DNA from: Mesorhizobium loti
GTDB lineage: Bacteria > Pseudomonadota > Alphaproteobacteria > Rhizobiales > Rhizobiaceae
Assembly (NCBI GenBank): GCA_014189435.1
Contig: CP050293.1
Span: forward strand, 4,841,001-4,905,000
DNA length: 64,000 nt
Direction of reading: 5' to 3'
In this document: positions 44,457-53,801 of the stretch, one piece after another
Position numbering within the stretch: position 1 is the stretch's first letter
Layout: every line of letters starts with the position of its first letter
Position numbers and translations under genes: made by a program
Notes under the pieces: model-generated
The model's input: the letters and a program-made list of their open reading frames with translations, nothing else
The model's database searches: none
What the model was told of the DNA's origin: nothing

Positions 44457-45457
44457 TTAGATTTTCGTACGAGGGTTGAAGAGCGTGCGAGCTGTGCGAC
44501 GCAAGAGATCGGACGGTCCACGTCGCGCCAAACCGTGGGCACGTGAAAACCGCCATGTGCCCCACATCAAATTGCCCGCGAGGCGCAGCGGGGCGCCGAT
44601 GATCGGGTGGGTCGCCGTGAAGATGCGCCTCCAGTGCTGGAAACGGACCATCGGGCGTTGTGCGCATTTTGCCGGGATTCTGGTTCCAAAGAAATGGTGC
44701 AAGGCCAAAAGCTGGGTGTCGAGCGCATTGCGGGCGCTTCGATCCGACATGGAAGCCCGCAGTGCCGCCCAGTCCACGTCGTCGCTTTCCGCCAATCTTG
44801 CCAGATCGTAAAGATGCCTAAGATCTATCCTTCCGCGCCAATAATCTCCCTCCTTGAGAAGGTCGTGCACCATCCAGTGCAGGGCGCGAGACTGAGCGGG
44901 AGGAATTTTCACCCGAAGGCCGTCTCGCTGGACGAGCTTGGGGGGGCAAACCCGTTCGCCCGGCTCGTCCGGAGCTCCAGCATTCCGGCGTCCTGCTGGC
45001 GGGCCATGCCTCGAGCGCCCGCCACATCGACGTAGCCAAGCTCTTCAAGACAGGCTCGGGCGGTCGTCTCTTCGGGCGATTCCACGGCTAGATCGAGATC
45101 GCTCGTCATCCTGCTGGGAACCCGGCCGGCCGGCGAAAGGAACAGGGGAACGGCCCCCTTGAGCAGGAACGGAACGATGTTGCCGCGGTTGAGGGCCGCA
45201 ACGGCTTCACGCAGTTGGGTACGCAAGCGCAGGTTCCGTTCCCGATTGCAGTCGTGAACGAACCGAAGGTACTCGCGCACGTCCTCCGGAAGATGGTGGA
45301 TCTGTCCGGCGCGCGCGAGGGACGAGAACAAATCGGGTGTGAGCAGAGTGTGATTTGCCAGAGCAATCACGGCCTGCCAGTCGGCCCTGTCAGTCCGACT
45401 ACCGCGAAGTCCGGCGACCAACGCCTCAAGCGCGCTGCCCCTGCTCATCATCGGCAC
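44457..45457 (-). pseudogene. Nucleotidyltransferase family protein (PF14907-like), split by a C-run frameshift
   Basis: The N-terminal frame (45457 to 44909) has a helical start, then LLKGAVPLFLSPAGR and SRMTSDLDLAVE, the D-L-D metal site of the uncharacterised NTP_transf_5 group. It stops at 44909. The second frame (44912 to 44457) carries KIPPAQSRALHWMVHDLLKE and the C-terminal helices. Adding one C to the C7 run at 44940-44946 joins them through PPKLVQRDGLRVKIPPAQ, the expected family sequence. The break is either natural or a sequencing error. Family members commonly stand beside HprK-like kinases in RiPP-type clusters, as here. Confidence 0.75.
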
Positions 45458-46608
45458 GCTTTCGTGACAAGCTGTACCGCATCATCAAGCCTCGAATAGG
45501 TCAGGCAATAGGTTTGCGCCGATCCGATGAGTTGGATCAGGACGTCGAACGCGGTGCCACTCAGCTCTCCGCCGGGTGCCAGCGCGCCGTTGAGCAGACC
45601 GCGCAATGCGTGAGCTGGATCGACCGGCTCCAGGCTAGCTTTCGCGTCGCGATCTCGACGGAGCAGGACCACACAGCCGATGGGCAAGGGAGCAGGAGGC
45701 AGGGGCACGAACGCCTTGGGCACGGCATACCGTACACGCCTGCGGTCCGGGCGGCGCCAGACTGGAGCGGCATGAAGGTCGGGGCAGTATTCGGCCAGCA
45801 GCGGCCATGCTCCCGCCTTGACCGCCGGGGCAAACGGAAGGCCAACGCCATGCCCCCTAGAGTCCAGCAGCGTCACATCATCGGCGGCAAAGCCGAATCC
45901 TGCATGAACCAACGCCAAGGTCAGCGTTGTCTTGCCCGCGCCCGGATTGCCACAAAGAAGGACGATACGTTCATTTCTGAAAAGCGCTGCCGCATGGACA
46001 GCAAGTTCATAGGCGCCGTAGTCCAGAACCTCTGTCAGCAATTGTCCCTTCAGCATGACGGGTAGTTCGTCGGGGGAGCAGGACAAAATCCACTCGCCAT
46101 CCCGGAATAGATGGACCCGCCCCCCGTGCCCGACCACCTCGAGCAGAACGTCGGCAGTCTCTCTTCGGACCTCAAGGTGCCGAAATACGGTGATCGCCGG
46201 AAACGCGCAGGCTGCCGGATAGACGATGCGTATGTTGAGGCCCGCAACGGCGACCATCTGGCTCACGGGCTCTTGAGCTGACGAAGTGGACAAAGGTGCG
46301 CAGGGCCGTATCAGGTTCAGCCGCTGCCAATCCCCGAGCGCGGCCTCGACATGCCTATTTGCCTCAAGCCTGTCAACGCCACCGCGCGCCATCTCGACCG
46401 AGATGGCTTGCGGTGGCATGCCTTCTTCCAGAGAGCGCCAGATGTCGGCGGCAGTATCGTTGACGGCGAAAATGGCCTGCTGGGATGGGCTGAACAGGAT
46501 GTTTTGTCCCCTGACGCGTACCAACCGCCCCTGGATCACAAACGTCGCAGGACTGTGATCAGCGGGGCCTGATGCCACGGTTCTGTCAATCGCCTCGTGC
46601 TGATTCAT
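45448..46608 (-). CDS. PqqD-like domain fused to HPr-kinase-like P-loop domain
   Basis: A protein of 386 residues. The N-terminal part (about 20-100) is PqqD-like: LFSPSQQAIFAVNDTAADIW then LEEGMPPQAISVEM, the peptide-recognition fold used in RiPP maturation. The C-terminal part is HprK-like, with Walker A CGNPGAGKTTLTLAL near 216 and GFGFAADDVTLLD near 235. Such kinases phosphorylate Ser in HPr or, in some lasso-peptide clusters, the precursor peptide. It overlaps the nucleotidyltransferase start by 10 bases. ATG 46608 is preferred to a GTG at 46665, though its ribosome site is weak. No asparagine-synthase-like cyclase is nearby. Confidence 0.8.
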   Translation of the reverse strand: MNQHEAIDRTVASGPADHSPATFVIQGRLVRVRGQNILFSPSQQAIFAVNDTAADIWRSLEEGMPPQAISVEMARGGVDRLEANRHVEAALGDWQRLNLIRPCAPLSTSSAQEPVSQMVAVAGLNIRIVYPAACAFPAITVFRHLEVRRETADVLLEVVGHGGRVHLFRDGEWILSCSPDELPVMLKGQLLTEVLDYGAYELAVHAAALFRNERIVLLCGNPGAGKTTLTLALVHAGFGFAADDVTLLDSRGHGVGLPFAPAVKAGAWPLLAEYCPDLHAAPVWRRPDRRRVRYAVPKAFVPLPPAPLPIGCVVLLRRDRDAKASLEPVDPAHALRGLLNGALAPGGELSGTAFDVLIQLIGSAQTYCLTYSRLDDAVQLVTKACR

Positions 46609-46716
46609 CGCGGTGACGGTCCAAGCTGTTGTTGCAAAGCAGGTGCGTTGAATAGGAAGCACCACATGCCTTCGCGGTTCGGATAATCGTTGCCGAGGAC
46701 TGCGGACCGCGACTTC

Positions 46717-47733
46717 TCACAGCGCTTCGTCGGAGAACCGGGCCACGTCCTGATGCGCCGCGACCCACTGGAGACGCGCCTTGTTCCAATATGCGCGGGC
46801 GTTAGCGCCGGTCAGCAATTTGAAACCAGATGGCGGCAGCGGCAATGCGGACGGGATTGGCTCGTCGGGCAGCCACAGCAACACGTTGTCCCGGCTTTCA
46901 ATCGTCAGCCGCCACGTTCTTTCCAGGCGACGGAATCCACGCATGTTTGCCGCGGCCAATGCAAAAACCGATCCCGTGATCCTCAACCTGGGTGACTGAT
47001 CGACAGCCTTGATCGGCGCCTGATGTGTGACTTCGCCCTTGGAGAGAAAGGCGTGCATGTGGATGAGGGATCCGTCGATCCGCACGGTTTGCTGTGTTCC
47101 GTCCCGTTCATTTTTCGCGGGATCCACACTGAGCCCGGAAAAACATTCATCGAACAGGCAATCTTCTATGGTACCGCTGAGGAGATAGTCGTTCTCCACC
47201 GCATCATCCCTGGTTTCGCTGAGCCAGCACCCTTTCAGTCGAAAGCCGTCCGCCTGCTCGCCGATGCGAATGGCATCCCAGCAGCGGCGTACGCGGACAC
47301 CTTCTATTGTCGCATTGGTGGTTCCGTCCCTGATGAGCAGAGCCGCGCTGTTGCAGTAGGTATCCCGCCAATCCGACGTTAGCGGCACCTGGCCGTCGAA
47401 GCGGCCCCCGATGAAGCGAACGCCGGGGCAGTTGCGGATGACGACCGGATAGCGATTGACCGGCAGCGTCCCCTCATCGCAACCCATTGCCGCGCTGGGA
47501 TCGCTGTTTCTGCTGTTGGCAACCGTGAAGGCAGCATTGCGAGCGTTGATGGTTGCTCCCGGCTGGAGATTCCGAATCGATTGCTGTTCGAAGCCATACT
47601 CACCCGCCAGAACGAACTCCTTGCCTTCCGGCGTCGGTGCGCCTTGCGCTTGGCACGAGCCCGGCAACAGAGCGATTACAGGATACAAGCCGGCGACGCC
47701 CATGAATGAACGGCGGTCCATTCTCGTGCTCAT
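46717..47733 (-). CDS. Tat-exported right-handed beta-helix protein
   Basis: A protein of 338 residues. The N-terminus MSTRMDRRSFMGVAGLYPVI is a twin-arginine signal. The body is a parallel beta-helix with short repeated strands, for example GTIEDCLFDECFSGLSVDP, and ends in a helical KARLQWVAAHQDVARF. It aligns along its length with the beta-helix/RTX protein at 57308 (shared DAIRIG/DGIRVG, SxTRDDAVEND, GTIxDxLFDxxFSG). A polysaccharide-binding or lyase-like role is possible; no catalytic residues can be assigned. Its ATG would overlap the corrected stop of the upstream P-loop gene as ATGA. Confidence 0.75.
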   Translation of the reverse strand: MSTRMDRRSFMGVAGLYPVIALLPGSCQAQGAPTPEGKEFVLAGEYGFEQQSIRNLQPGATINARNAAFTVANSRNSDPSAAMGCDEGTLPVNRYPVVIRNCPGVRFIGGRFDGQVPLTSDWRDTYCNSAALLIRDGTTNATIEGVRVRRCWDAIRIGEQADGFRLKGCWLSETRDDAVENDYLLSGTIEDCLFDECFSGLSVDPAKNERDGTQQTVRIDGSLIHMHAFLSKGEVTHQAPIKAVDQSPRLRITGSVFALAAANMRGFRRLERTWRLTIESRDNVLLWLPDEPIPSALPLPPSGFKLLTGANARAYWNKARLQWVAAHQDVARFSDEAL

Positions 47734-48613
47734 TGAGCTACCGAATCGCACAGCCGATGCCGTTCGAGGCAGGCCAAAAGCACCGCATCGAGAACCCTTT
47801 CGGCGACATCTTCGGGCGATGCAAACCTTTCCACGTCGACCGCCGCCAGCACGCCGGCGTGATCTTCCGTTCCCATCCCCCCTCAAGATCGGCCGCAATC
47901 TGGCGGCAAGCACGATCCGCCGTCGACCAGAGATCAAGGTCCCGGTCAGGAGATGCCCTTTGCATCCGCGAGGACCGATCGCCCCTTTTCAGAAGTCGAT
48001 CCCGTGCCACGCCGATCTCGCCGCGCAGATGGACAAAAGCCATGTCGTGCACGCCAATGGCAAACAGAATATCAAGCCACTTCTCTGAGGTTGCCCGATG
48101 CCTGCTCTTAAGCAAGATGGACAAGAACCCCTGCAACAGACCCTGATCCATGATGGTAATAGTATTTTTTCCTGGTCTCTCGCTTTGGACATAGGCAACC
48201 AAAAACGAAAGGTTCCAGATGACCCTGGCTACATCGACAATCGATGATTGCCCGCTTTCGATGACAAAGCGTGCAATTCGCGCGAGCAGCGAGCGAAACT
48301 CACGATCCCTAAATCTTGGTGCTACGATACCGATCCTATAGATTTGGCGGCCGATGAAATTTCTCGTCTCCCACTCTATTCGCACATCACCTACCAACGG
48401 GCCGCGCCGCCGCAAGCCGTTCGCTAACAGGGCGGAGGCGGTTGTCTTTCCAATCCCGGGAAGACCAAAGAATTCCACAAATCGAATGTCTGTTTGAAGA
48501 GCGCGCGGTTCGACGCTTGGCGGCAAGCCTGCCGCCAGGTCACGAACTGTGTGCCTAATCATTGGATTCAGGTGGTAAAGTTGATTTTTCGGAAGATTAA
48601 AGAAACGGCTCAA
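47730..48613 (-). CDS. P-loop kinase-like protein, C-terminus frameshifted at a G run
   Basis: A protein of about 290 residues with Walker A FFGLPGIGKTTASALLANGL near residue 49-68 and a later VHLRGEIGVARDRLLKRGDR segment, resembling nucleoside or sugar kinases of AAA/dTMP-kinase type. As read, the frame ends at 47738 in an Arg/Trp-rich tail. Adding one G in the G6 run at 47877-47882 restores EDHAGVLAAVDVERFASPED and a stop at 47730 that overlaps the next gene's ATG (ATGA), which argues that the corrected frame is the ancestral one. The start is TTG 48613, overlapping the polymerase stop, or ATG 48562. Confidence 0.65.
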
Positions 48614-49887
48614 TGTTGAAATAGCTGGGACCCGGTCCCCGCGTACACCTTTGGACTCTCAAGACCGGGCTGCAGTGTTCGTTGCGTACCGCGGTAGAAC
48701 ATGAGCAAAGCCAGGGGCAGCCAGAAGAAAGCGGCGGTTGATGGACCGAAGGAATCGCTCATCTGGTTTGCGACGAGGTAGTTCCACACGCAAACCGATG
48801 TTCCGAGCACCATCACATTCACTTCTGTCGCGTGGTCGCCCTGGGCATTGTCTCTCAATGTGCGAAGAACGGCGCTGACCAGATATGCCACGACCACCAG
48901 AACCATCACCGATACTAACCCGACGCCTGGCACCCCCAGCGTTCTAAAGGCGTCGATGAACAGGTTATGGCTGTGGGGAGCGATGTCTTCCACCCACTGC
49001 CCTGCCCCCACTCCCGTGAACGGATGCGCCAGGCCCATATCGATTGATATAGACCACAGTCGCTGCCGCGATACGACCGAATGCGCCTCACCTCCAGAAA
49101 ATTGAAGTGACAGCAGGCCGTAGGCCCGTGGGTTGAGGGACTGCAATGTCACCAAGATCGCCTCGAACAATATCGGAGCTGTAACGATCCCCACGATCAC
49201 TGTTACCGGACGCTGCTTTCTTCTCACCATATAGATGCTGTACAGACCGAAGAAAGTTCCGAGACCCGCAACGCCGAGAATGAAGTTTGTCTTTGAGCCC
49301 GATTTCACCAAACCCAGGAGCACCGCAACGAGGCAGCCCGTGAGGAGAACACGGTGCCTGCGAGAAGCGACCAGCTTCGCGGCGACAAGCGGCACACTAG
49401 CCGACAAGGCAATCCCGAGTTGGTTCGAGTGCTTGAAATAGCCCTCCGCCCGATCGGCGAATCTGGCATCGCCCAGCCCGATTGCGACAAGGCAAGATGT
49501 TGCAACACTCATGATGATCATTGCCATCACAATCCTGTCGATTGCCACGAGACCCTTGGGTCTCATGGAGATCGCCGCGACCGCTGGAATAATGGCGAAA
49601 CCAAACACCTGCGCGAAAACCGCGCGCATCGTCCTGATCGGAATGTCTGCGTGGAGCATCGACAGTAGGGACAGAACGATGATGAAAGCAGATATCGTCA
49701 GCACCGTAGCCGCCAAGGCCGCTTCCGCCCGATGGAGGCGTCTTGCTATTTCGGCATAGGCAACGATGCTTATCAGGGCGCAGAACAGAGCCAGCAAGAA
49801 GGAAAGCGAGCCATCCGTTCCGGCAATCTTCGCGGCGCCAGGGAACCAGATGGACACGATCAGCAAAAGAACGGATGCCTGCAGCAT
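48610..49887 (-). CDS. O-antigen ligase/Wzy-type polysaccharide polymerase
   Basis: Membrane protein of 425 residues with 10-12 hydrophobic helices. A large periplasmic loop contains RLWSISIDMGLAHPFTGVGA and APHSHNLFIDAFRTLGVPG, the H-x-x-x-H-N type motif of Wzy/WaaL proteins. It should polymerise repeat units delivered by the flippase at 32800, with chain length set by the Wzz-type kinase. ATG 49887 is used; upstream in-frame codons to 49989 are polar and lack a ribosome site. It lies in a leftward group with the P-loop and beta-helix genes. Confidence 0.88.
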   Translation of the reverse strand: MLQASVLLLIVSIWFPGAAKIAGTDGSLSFLLALFCALISIVAYAEIARRLHRAEAALAATVLTISAFIIVLSLLSMLHADIPIRTMRAVFAQVFGFAIIPAVAAISMRPKGLVAIDRIVMAMIIMSVATSCLVAIGLGDARFADRAEGYFKHSNQLGIALSASVPLVAAKLVASRRHRVLLTGCLVAVLLGLVKSGSKTNFILGVAGLGTFFGLYSIYMVRRKQRPVTVIVGIVTAPILFEAILVTLQSLNPRAYGLLSLQFSGGEAHSVVSRQRLWSISIDMGLAHPFTGVGAGQWVEDIAPHSHNLFIDAFRTLGVPGVGLVSVMVLVVVAYLVSAVLRTLRDNAQGDHATEVNVMVLGTSVCVWNYLVANQMSDSFGPSTAAFFWLPLALLMFYRGTQRTLQPGLESPKVYAGTGSQLFQH

Positions 49888-50299
49888 AGATGAGATGTCA
49901 CACTGAAAGCACTGTGCAGGAACTTCGCGCCGACACAGCTCTGCCCCGACGCGCAACGTCCAGCGCCTTGTTGTCCTGAGTAGCAGCACCGATAAACACA
50001 GGCTCAGCGCCCCTTCCCGGATTATGATTCATTGCATGCTGCCGCATGGCGGGTGAATCTCCGCTTACCTCTTTCACAAGCAGCGTAGGCTCGCCGGGTG
50101 GACAAGGAAATGAGCGAAAAGGGGGCATTCGGACAGGGTGCTCTACGCCTTTTGTGCAATGCGGCGGAGGTGCGGCGATTTCCCGCCACTTGATCGAGCG
50201 CCGGCAAGACAGTGCAGCCGGATTGACTGTTGGTACGGATTTGCAGATGTGGGAAACTTAGGCATGGCACACTGTGTCTTCCACCCATAGGAGATCGCC
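49888..50299. other. Divergent intergenic region
   Basis: Region between the leftward polymerase operon and the rightward small membrane protein. A very short frame with a good ribosome site (AAGGA, ATG near 50111, 28 codons) exists, but I cannot support it as a gene. Promoters for both directions are expected here. Confidence 0.35.
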
Positions 50300-50542
50300 G
50301 TGCTTTGGGGTCTTGTCGTCGTCGGTGTGATCGGCATTTTGCTGGGATTTCGTTTTCGAGCAGCTGCGCTCATCATCATGACCGCGGTGACTGTCGTGGG
50401 CGGTGCCGTTGCAGGTGGCATCGGCAGTGATTGGCACCGCCTGCTTTCAATCCTGCTTCTCGTTGTCGTTCTGCAATGCACCTATTTGCTCGGACTCTTC
50501 CTTGGCGTCATCTGGCGCCGAGGCATGTCACGTGAGCAGTGA
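50300..50542 (+). CDS. Small hydrophobic membrane protein
   Basis: A protein of 80 residues with three predicted membrane segments: VVVGVIGILLGF, ALIIMTAVTVVGGAVAGGIG and LLSILLLVVVLQCTYLLGLF. The start is GTG 50300 with AGGAG six bases upstream. No family is recognised. Similar small membrane proteins often lie near ExoY-type genes in rhizobia, so a modulating role is conceivable but is only inference. Confidence 0.6.
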   Translation: MLWGLVVVGVIGILLGFRFRAAALIIMTAVTVVGGAVAGGIGSDWHRLLSILLLVVVLQCTYLLGLFLGVIWRRGMSREQ

Positions 50543-50661
50543 CGGTCTGCGGCTGCCATTTCGCCGCGCCCGGCGCCGCACCTGCTCGCCATTGCGGTCG
50601 CGAGAGCACGCTGCGGTTTTGGGACCACGACTGCATGAGGCAAGAATTTGCGATGCGCTCA

Positions 50662-51342
50662 TCAAGACGCACGGTCGAATTTCATCACGGCGAAAACAGT
50701 CCGGACGAGAATAACGACATCGGCCCATAGGGACCATTCCCGCACATAGCGGCTGTCGATAGAGACACGGCTGGGATAATCCATTGCGTCTCTGCCTGTC
50801 ACCTGCCACAGGCCGGTTAGCCCCGGCCGGGTTTTTAAATAATCGATCGCACAGGAGCCGTAACGTTTCAATTCGTCCGGAACGACCGGACGAGGGCCGA
50901 CGCAACTCATCTCGCCGCGCAGCACGTTAATGAGTTGCGGCAGCTCATCTAGGCTCGACTTCCTGAGAATATGCCCCAGGAATGTGATGCGCGGATCCTT
51001 CTTGAACTTCCAATTCTGCTCCCACTCCTTGGCGGCTTCGGGATTGCTCGCGAGATAGTCGGCCAGAACCCGCTCCGAGTTGGCCACCATGGTCCTGAAC
51101 TTGTAGCAGGCGAAGCGCTTGCCGTTGAACCCTACCCGGGTGTGTGAGAATATCGCCGGTCCCCCGTCGGTCACCAATATCAAAAGGGCAACCGCCAGCA
51201 TCACCGGAGCAGCTAGAACAAGCGCGATCAATGCGACAGTCATGTCCATCATCCTCTTGGGCCGGCCTCCAAGCGGATGGATGTTTTGTCCGATGCGGAT
51301 GCCGAGCCTGCGGCGCCTTATGTCAAATACGCTGCTTGTCAT
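50662..51342 (-). CDS. exoY: Undecaprenyl-phosphate sugar phosphotransferase (ExoY/WcaJ C-terminal type)
   Basis: A protein of 226 residues and the initiating enzyme that moves hexose-1-phosphate onto undecaprenyl phosphate. A membrane hairpin (about 33-58) is followed by the catalytic block: ACYKFRTMV, FLGHILRKSSLDELPQLINV, LRGEMSCVGPRPVV, and the C-terminal TRPGLTGLWQVTGRD. It is the short ExoY form, without the N-terminal helices of WcaJ. It provides the lipid-linked start for the repeat unit made by this locus. Confidence 0.93.
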   Translation of the reverse strand: MTSSVFDIRRRRLGIRIGQNIHPLGGRPKRMMDMTVALIALVLAAPVMLAVALLILVTDGGPAIFSHTRVGFNGKRFACYKFRTMVANSERVLADYLASNPEAAKEWEQNWKFKKDPRITFLGHILRKSSLDELPQLINVLRGEMSCVGPRPVVPDELKRYGSCAIDYLKTRPGLTGLWQVTGRDAMDYPSRVSIDSRYVREWSLWADVVILVRTVFAVMKFDRAS

Positions 51343-51772
51343 GGGTTTTCACCAAGAAACGCTGCTGGTGTTGCTGGTCGACTTCACTGCGGCTTGTCAT
51401 TCTCGGCAAGAGAAGCAAAGGAGGTAGCGCCATACCCTGCGCTCGTTACCCCTTTGCCTGATAGGCGCGTCGGCGGCATAGCGTCGGTAAGCCTTCTGAT
51501 CAAACGGCGTATCACCTGCATCCGTTTGCTGCAGTAGCAGATCGGCAGGTTCGGCTGTATTGCCGGAACCTGCAGCGGAATTGGTTCGGCGACCATAAGG
51601 TCAAAGTGCCAACCAAATTCGGGCCGTCACGCTCCTGGCGAGGGTAGAAAATACAGGGACCACATTTGCCAAATGCGCAGGGCCGCAAAGGTGTCCGTCA
51701 ACGCAATGCAGGAAATGCACATGCATCGCCGTGAGACGAGACCCGGCAGGCAGTTGAGCTGCTTAAAGGGCA
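51343..51772. other. Divergent intergenic region, no gene seen
   Basis: Presumed promoter region for the sugar phosphotransferase and the rightward gene of unknown function. I see no supportable coding frame or clear operator. Confidence 0.35.
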
Positions 51773-52888
51773 TTGCCGGCCTATCTGATAGTGGGAGCGC
51801 GCAACGTGGTACCCAGCTTGACACCTCTATCACGTGATTTTCCCGCAAGCTCGTTTGCTCGTGGCGTCCCAGAGATCGACCTTGACGGAGTACTTGCTAT
51901 CGTCCGCAAGCAAATAGCCTTGCTTGATCTCGATCTCTCTGGCCTCACCGTGGTCGTTGGCGCTACGACAGGATACCAAGCGGTGACCGCCACAGTGGCG
52001 GCGCTCGCGAATGCCAGCCGTGTCGTTGCGCTCACCCGCATCTCCTCTAGACATCCGAGCTTCGCGGCAACTGCAGATGCGACGTTGGCATTTGCCAAAC
52101 ACGCCAAGGTCGCCGAACGCGTTGAAGTGACGAACCGCATCGACAGCCGCAAATGGCAGGATGTCGACATCGTTACCTACTGTCCCCAGGTCGGGCCGAT
52201 TTCGAGATCGCTCATCGAACTCTTGCCCTCGCATGCGGTTGTTTCGCTGATGGCTGAACCATGGGAGCTTCGGCCGGGCGTCGTGGACTTCGACGCCTGT
52301 GACGAGGCCGGCATCAAGGTTGCCGCTCCCAATCTCAGCCACCCAGCTATAGACTTGCTGCCGGAATTCGCGCGGTTATGCTGCATCTTGCTCGGCGATG
52401 CCGGTGTCGATCAACGTGCCGCGAGGATCGCCATCGTCTGCGACACGCCCTGTGCACCATCCCTTGAGCATACACTACGCGAGGGTGGGGCCAGTGTAAG
52501 CGTTTTTTCGCACCCCGAGCTCCTGACCGGCGATGCATGGGATGTGATCGTGGTCGCGATGAGGCCCTCCGACAAACCACCAATGGACATCAACAGCCTA
52601 GGCCGTATTGCCCGGAACTCGCGCCACGCGCTGCTGGTGCAGTTCAGTGGCGGGATCGATCGCTCGGCCGCCAGCTATTTCGGCCTCAGGATCTGGCCAC
52701 CGAAGCGGCCCACCAGTGGTCAGCTAGGCCTTCCACTTGACATACTCGGACCGGCTCCAATGGTCCGCAGACTGACGGGTGGGCTGAAGGTCGCCGAAGC
52801 CGCATATCGGGGCGCGGAGCTCGGAGAGGACAGCGTTGGATTTCTGGTGAAGGCAGGGTCCGCGACGGTTGGTCGGGAACGTGCCTAA
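51773..52888 (+). CDS. Rossmann-like protein of unknown function
   Basis: Up to 371 residues. A Rossmann-type segment LTVVVGATTGYQAVTATVAA (about 56-75) is followed by alternating beta/alpha structure, DVDIVTYCPQVGPISRSLIE and a second lobe from about residue 215 (AARIAIVCDTPCAPSLEHTL). The two-lobed layout is like D-2-hydroxyacid or SAH-hydrolase-type dehydrogenases, but no catalytic His/Glu/Arg set or complete GxGxxG is visible. The TTG start has no good ribosome site, and a later GTG could be the real start. I cannot assign a function. Confidence 0.55.
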   Translation: MPAYLIVGARNVVPSLTPLSRDFPASSFARGVPEIDLDGVLAIVRKQIALLDLDLSGLTVVVGATTGYQAVTATVAALANASRVVALTRISSRHPSFAATADATLAFAKHAKVAERVEVTNRIDSRKWQDVDIVTYCPQVGPISRSLIELLPSHAVVSLMAEPWELRPGVVDFDACDEAGIKVAAPNLSHPAIDLLPEFARLCCILLGDAGVDQRAARIAIVCDTPCAPSLEHTLREGGASVSVFSHPELLTGDAWDVIVVAMRPSDKPPMDINSLGRIARNSRHALLVQFSGGIDRSAASYFGLRIWPPKRPTSGQLGLPLDILGPAPMVRRLTGGLKVAEAAYRGAELGEDSVGFLVKAGSATVGRERA

Positions 52889-53042
52889 ACACCCGCCGAT
52901 AGTGCCTGTCTCGCGAAAAGGCTCGGACGAGACGATCGACCTTCGGGTTTGATCAGAACGGCGAACCGCTAGCCCCGCCGTTTACGCATCCAGCAGTTGT
53001 ATTGCTAGAGCCGTCCAGGCAAGGACCGATCGAAGGCAGCCT

Positions 53043-53801
53043 TCAAAGCAACATCTGTCTAAGTTTGTACGCTACCTCCGTGCGATTCGTAGCCTTCAGT
53101 TTTTTCATGATATTACGGATGTGGACCTTGACGGTGCTCTCACAGAGGTTGAGTTCGTAGGCAATTATCTTGTTCGCCTTGCCTTTCTTGAGCGCCTCCA
53201 CGACCGCCGCCTCGCGAATGGTGAACATACCGGTGAGCGGACGGGCACCGTTTGCGGACGAGTGGATGATCTCTCGGAGCGCCAGCACGCAGCTGGCGGG
53301 TACAAAGATTCCTCCGGCGCGAGCGAGACCAATGGCCTCGGCAGCGACCTTCACCGTGACGCTTGTGGGAATGTAGCCACGGGCGCCGCATTCGAGTGCG
53401 GCGAGAACCTCCGCCGGCTCGTCGGAATCCACCACGACGATTACGGGTACGGCGCCAATCTCGGCAATGAAGTGCGCAAGTTCCGCCCGAACACTCTGGT
53501 CGGAGACCTTTCTGGAACCAAGGATGACGAGGATCGCAGACGGCTCCGCTTCCCCGGCAATGTGCTGGATTTCGTCGAGCGATCCTACCGCGCTAACGCG
53601 CAAAGTCGGATTGTGTTCGATAAGGCCACGGGCAAGGCATTCACGCTCAAGTGCTCGCTTGTCGACAATCATGACAAGACCTTCGCCTCGATATCCTTCT
53701 GCGAGATCGGACTTGCTAAGGCCATTTGCGTCCGGCATATGCCCGTTGTGTAGCGGTCTTGTCGCGTCATTCGAAAAATCGGAAGTTTGGGGGTGTCCCA
53801 T
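53043..53801 (-). CDS. LuxR/NarL-type transcriptional regulator with degenerate receiver
   Basis: A protein of 252 residues. The N-terminal receiver-like domain starts VMIVDKRALERECLARGL, but where the phosphorylated Asp should stand the strand reads ILVILGSRK, so phosphotransfer control is unlikely. The C-terminal LuxR helix-turn-helix is FTIREAAVVEALKKGKANKI then LNLCESTVKVHIRNIMKKLK. It is placed within the polysaccharide locus and is probably its local regulator. A palindrome at 54102-54119, about 300 bases upstream, may be an autoregulatory site. Confidence 0.85.
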   Translation of the reverse strand: MGHPQTSDFSNDATRPLHNGHMPDANGLSKSDLAEGYRGEGLVMIVDKRALERECLARGLIEHNPTLRVSAVGSLDEIQHIAGEAEPSAILVILGSRKVSDQSVRAELAHFIAEIGAVPVIVVVDSDEPAEVLAALECGARGYIPTSVTVKVAAEAIGLARAGGIFVPASCVLALREIIHSSANGARPLTGMFTIREAAVVEALKKGKANKIIAYELNLCESTVKVHIRNIMKKLKATNRTEVAYKLRQMLL

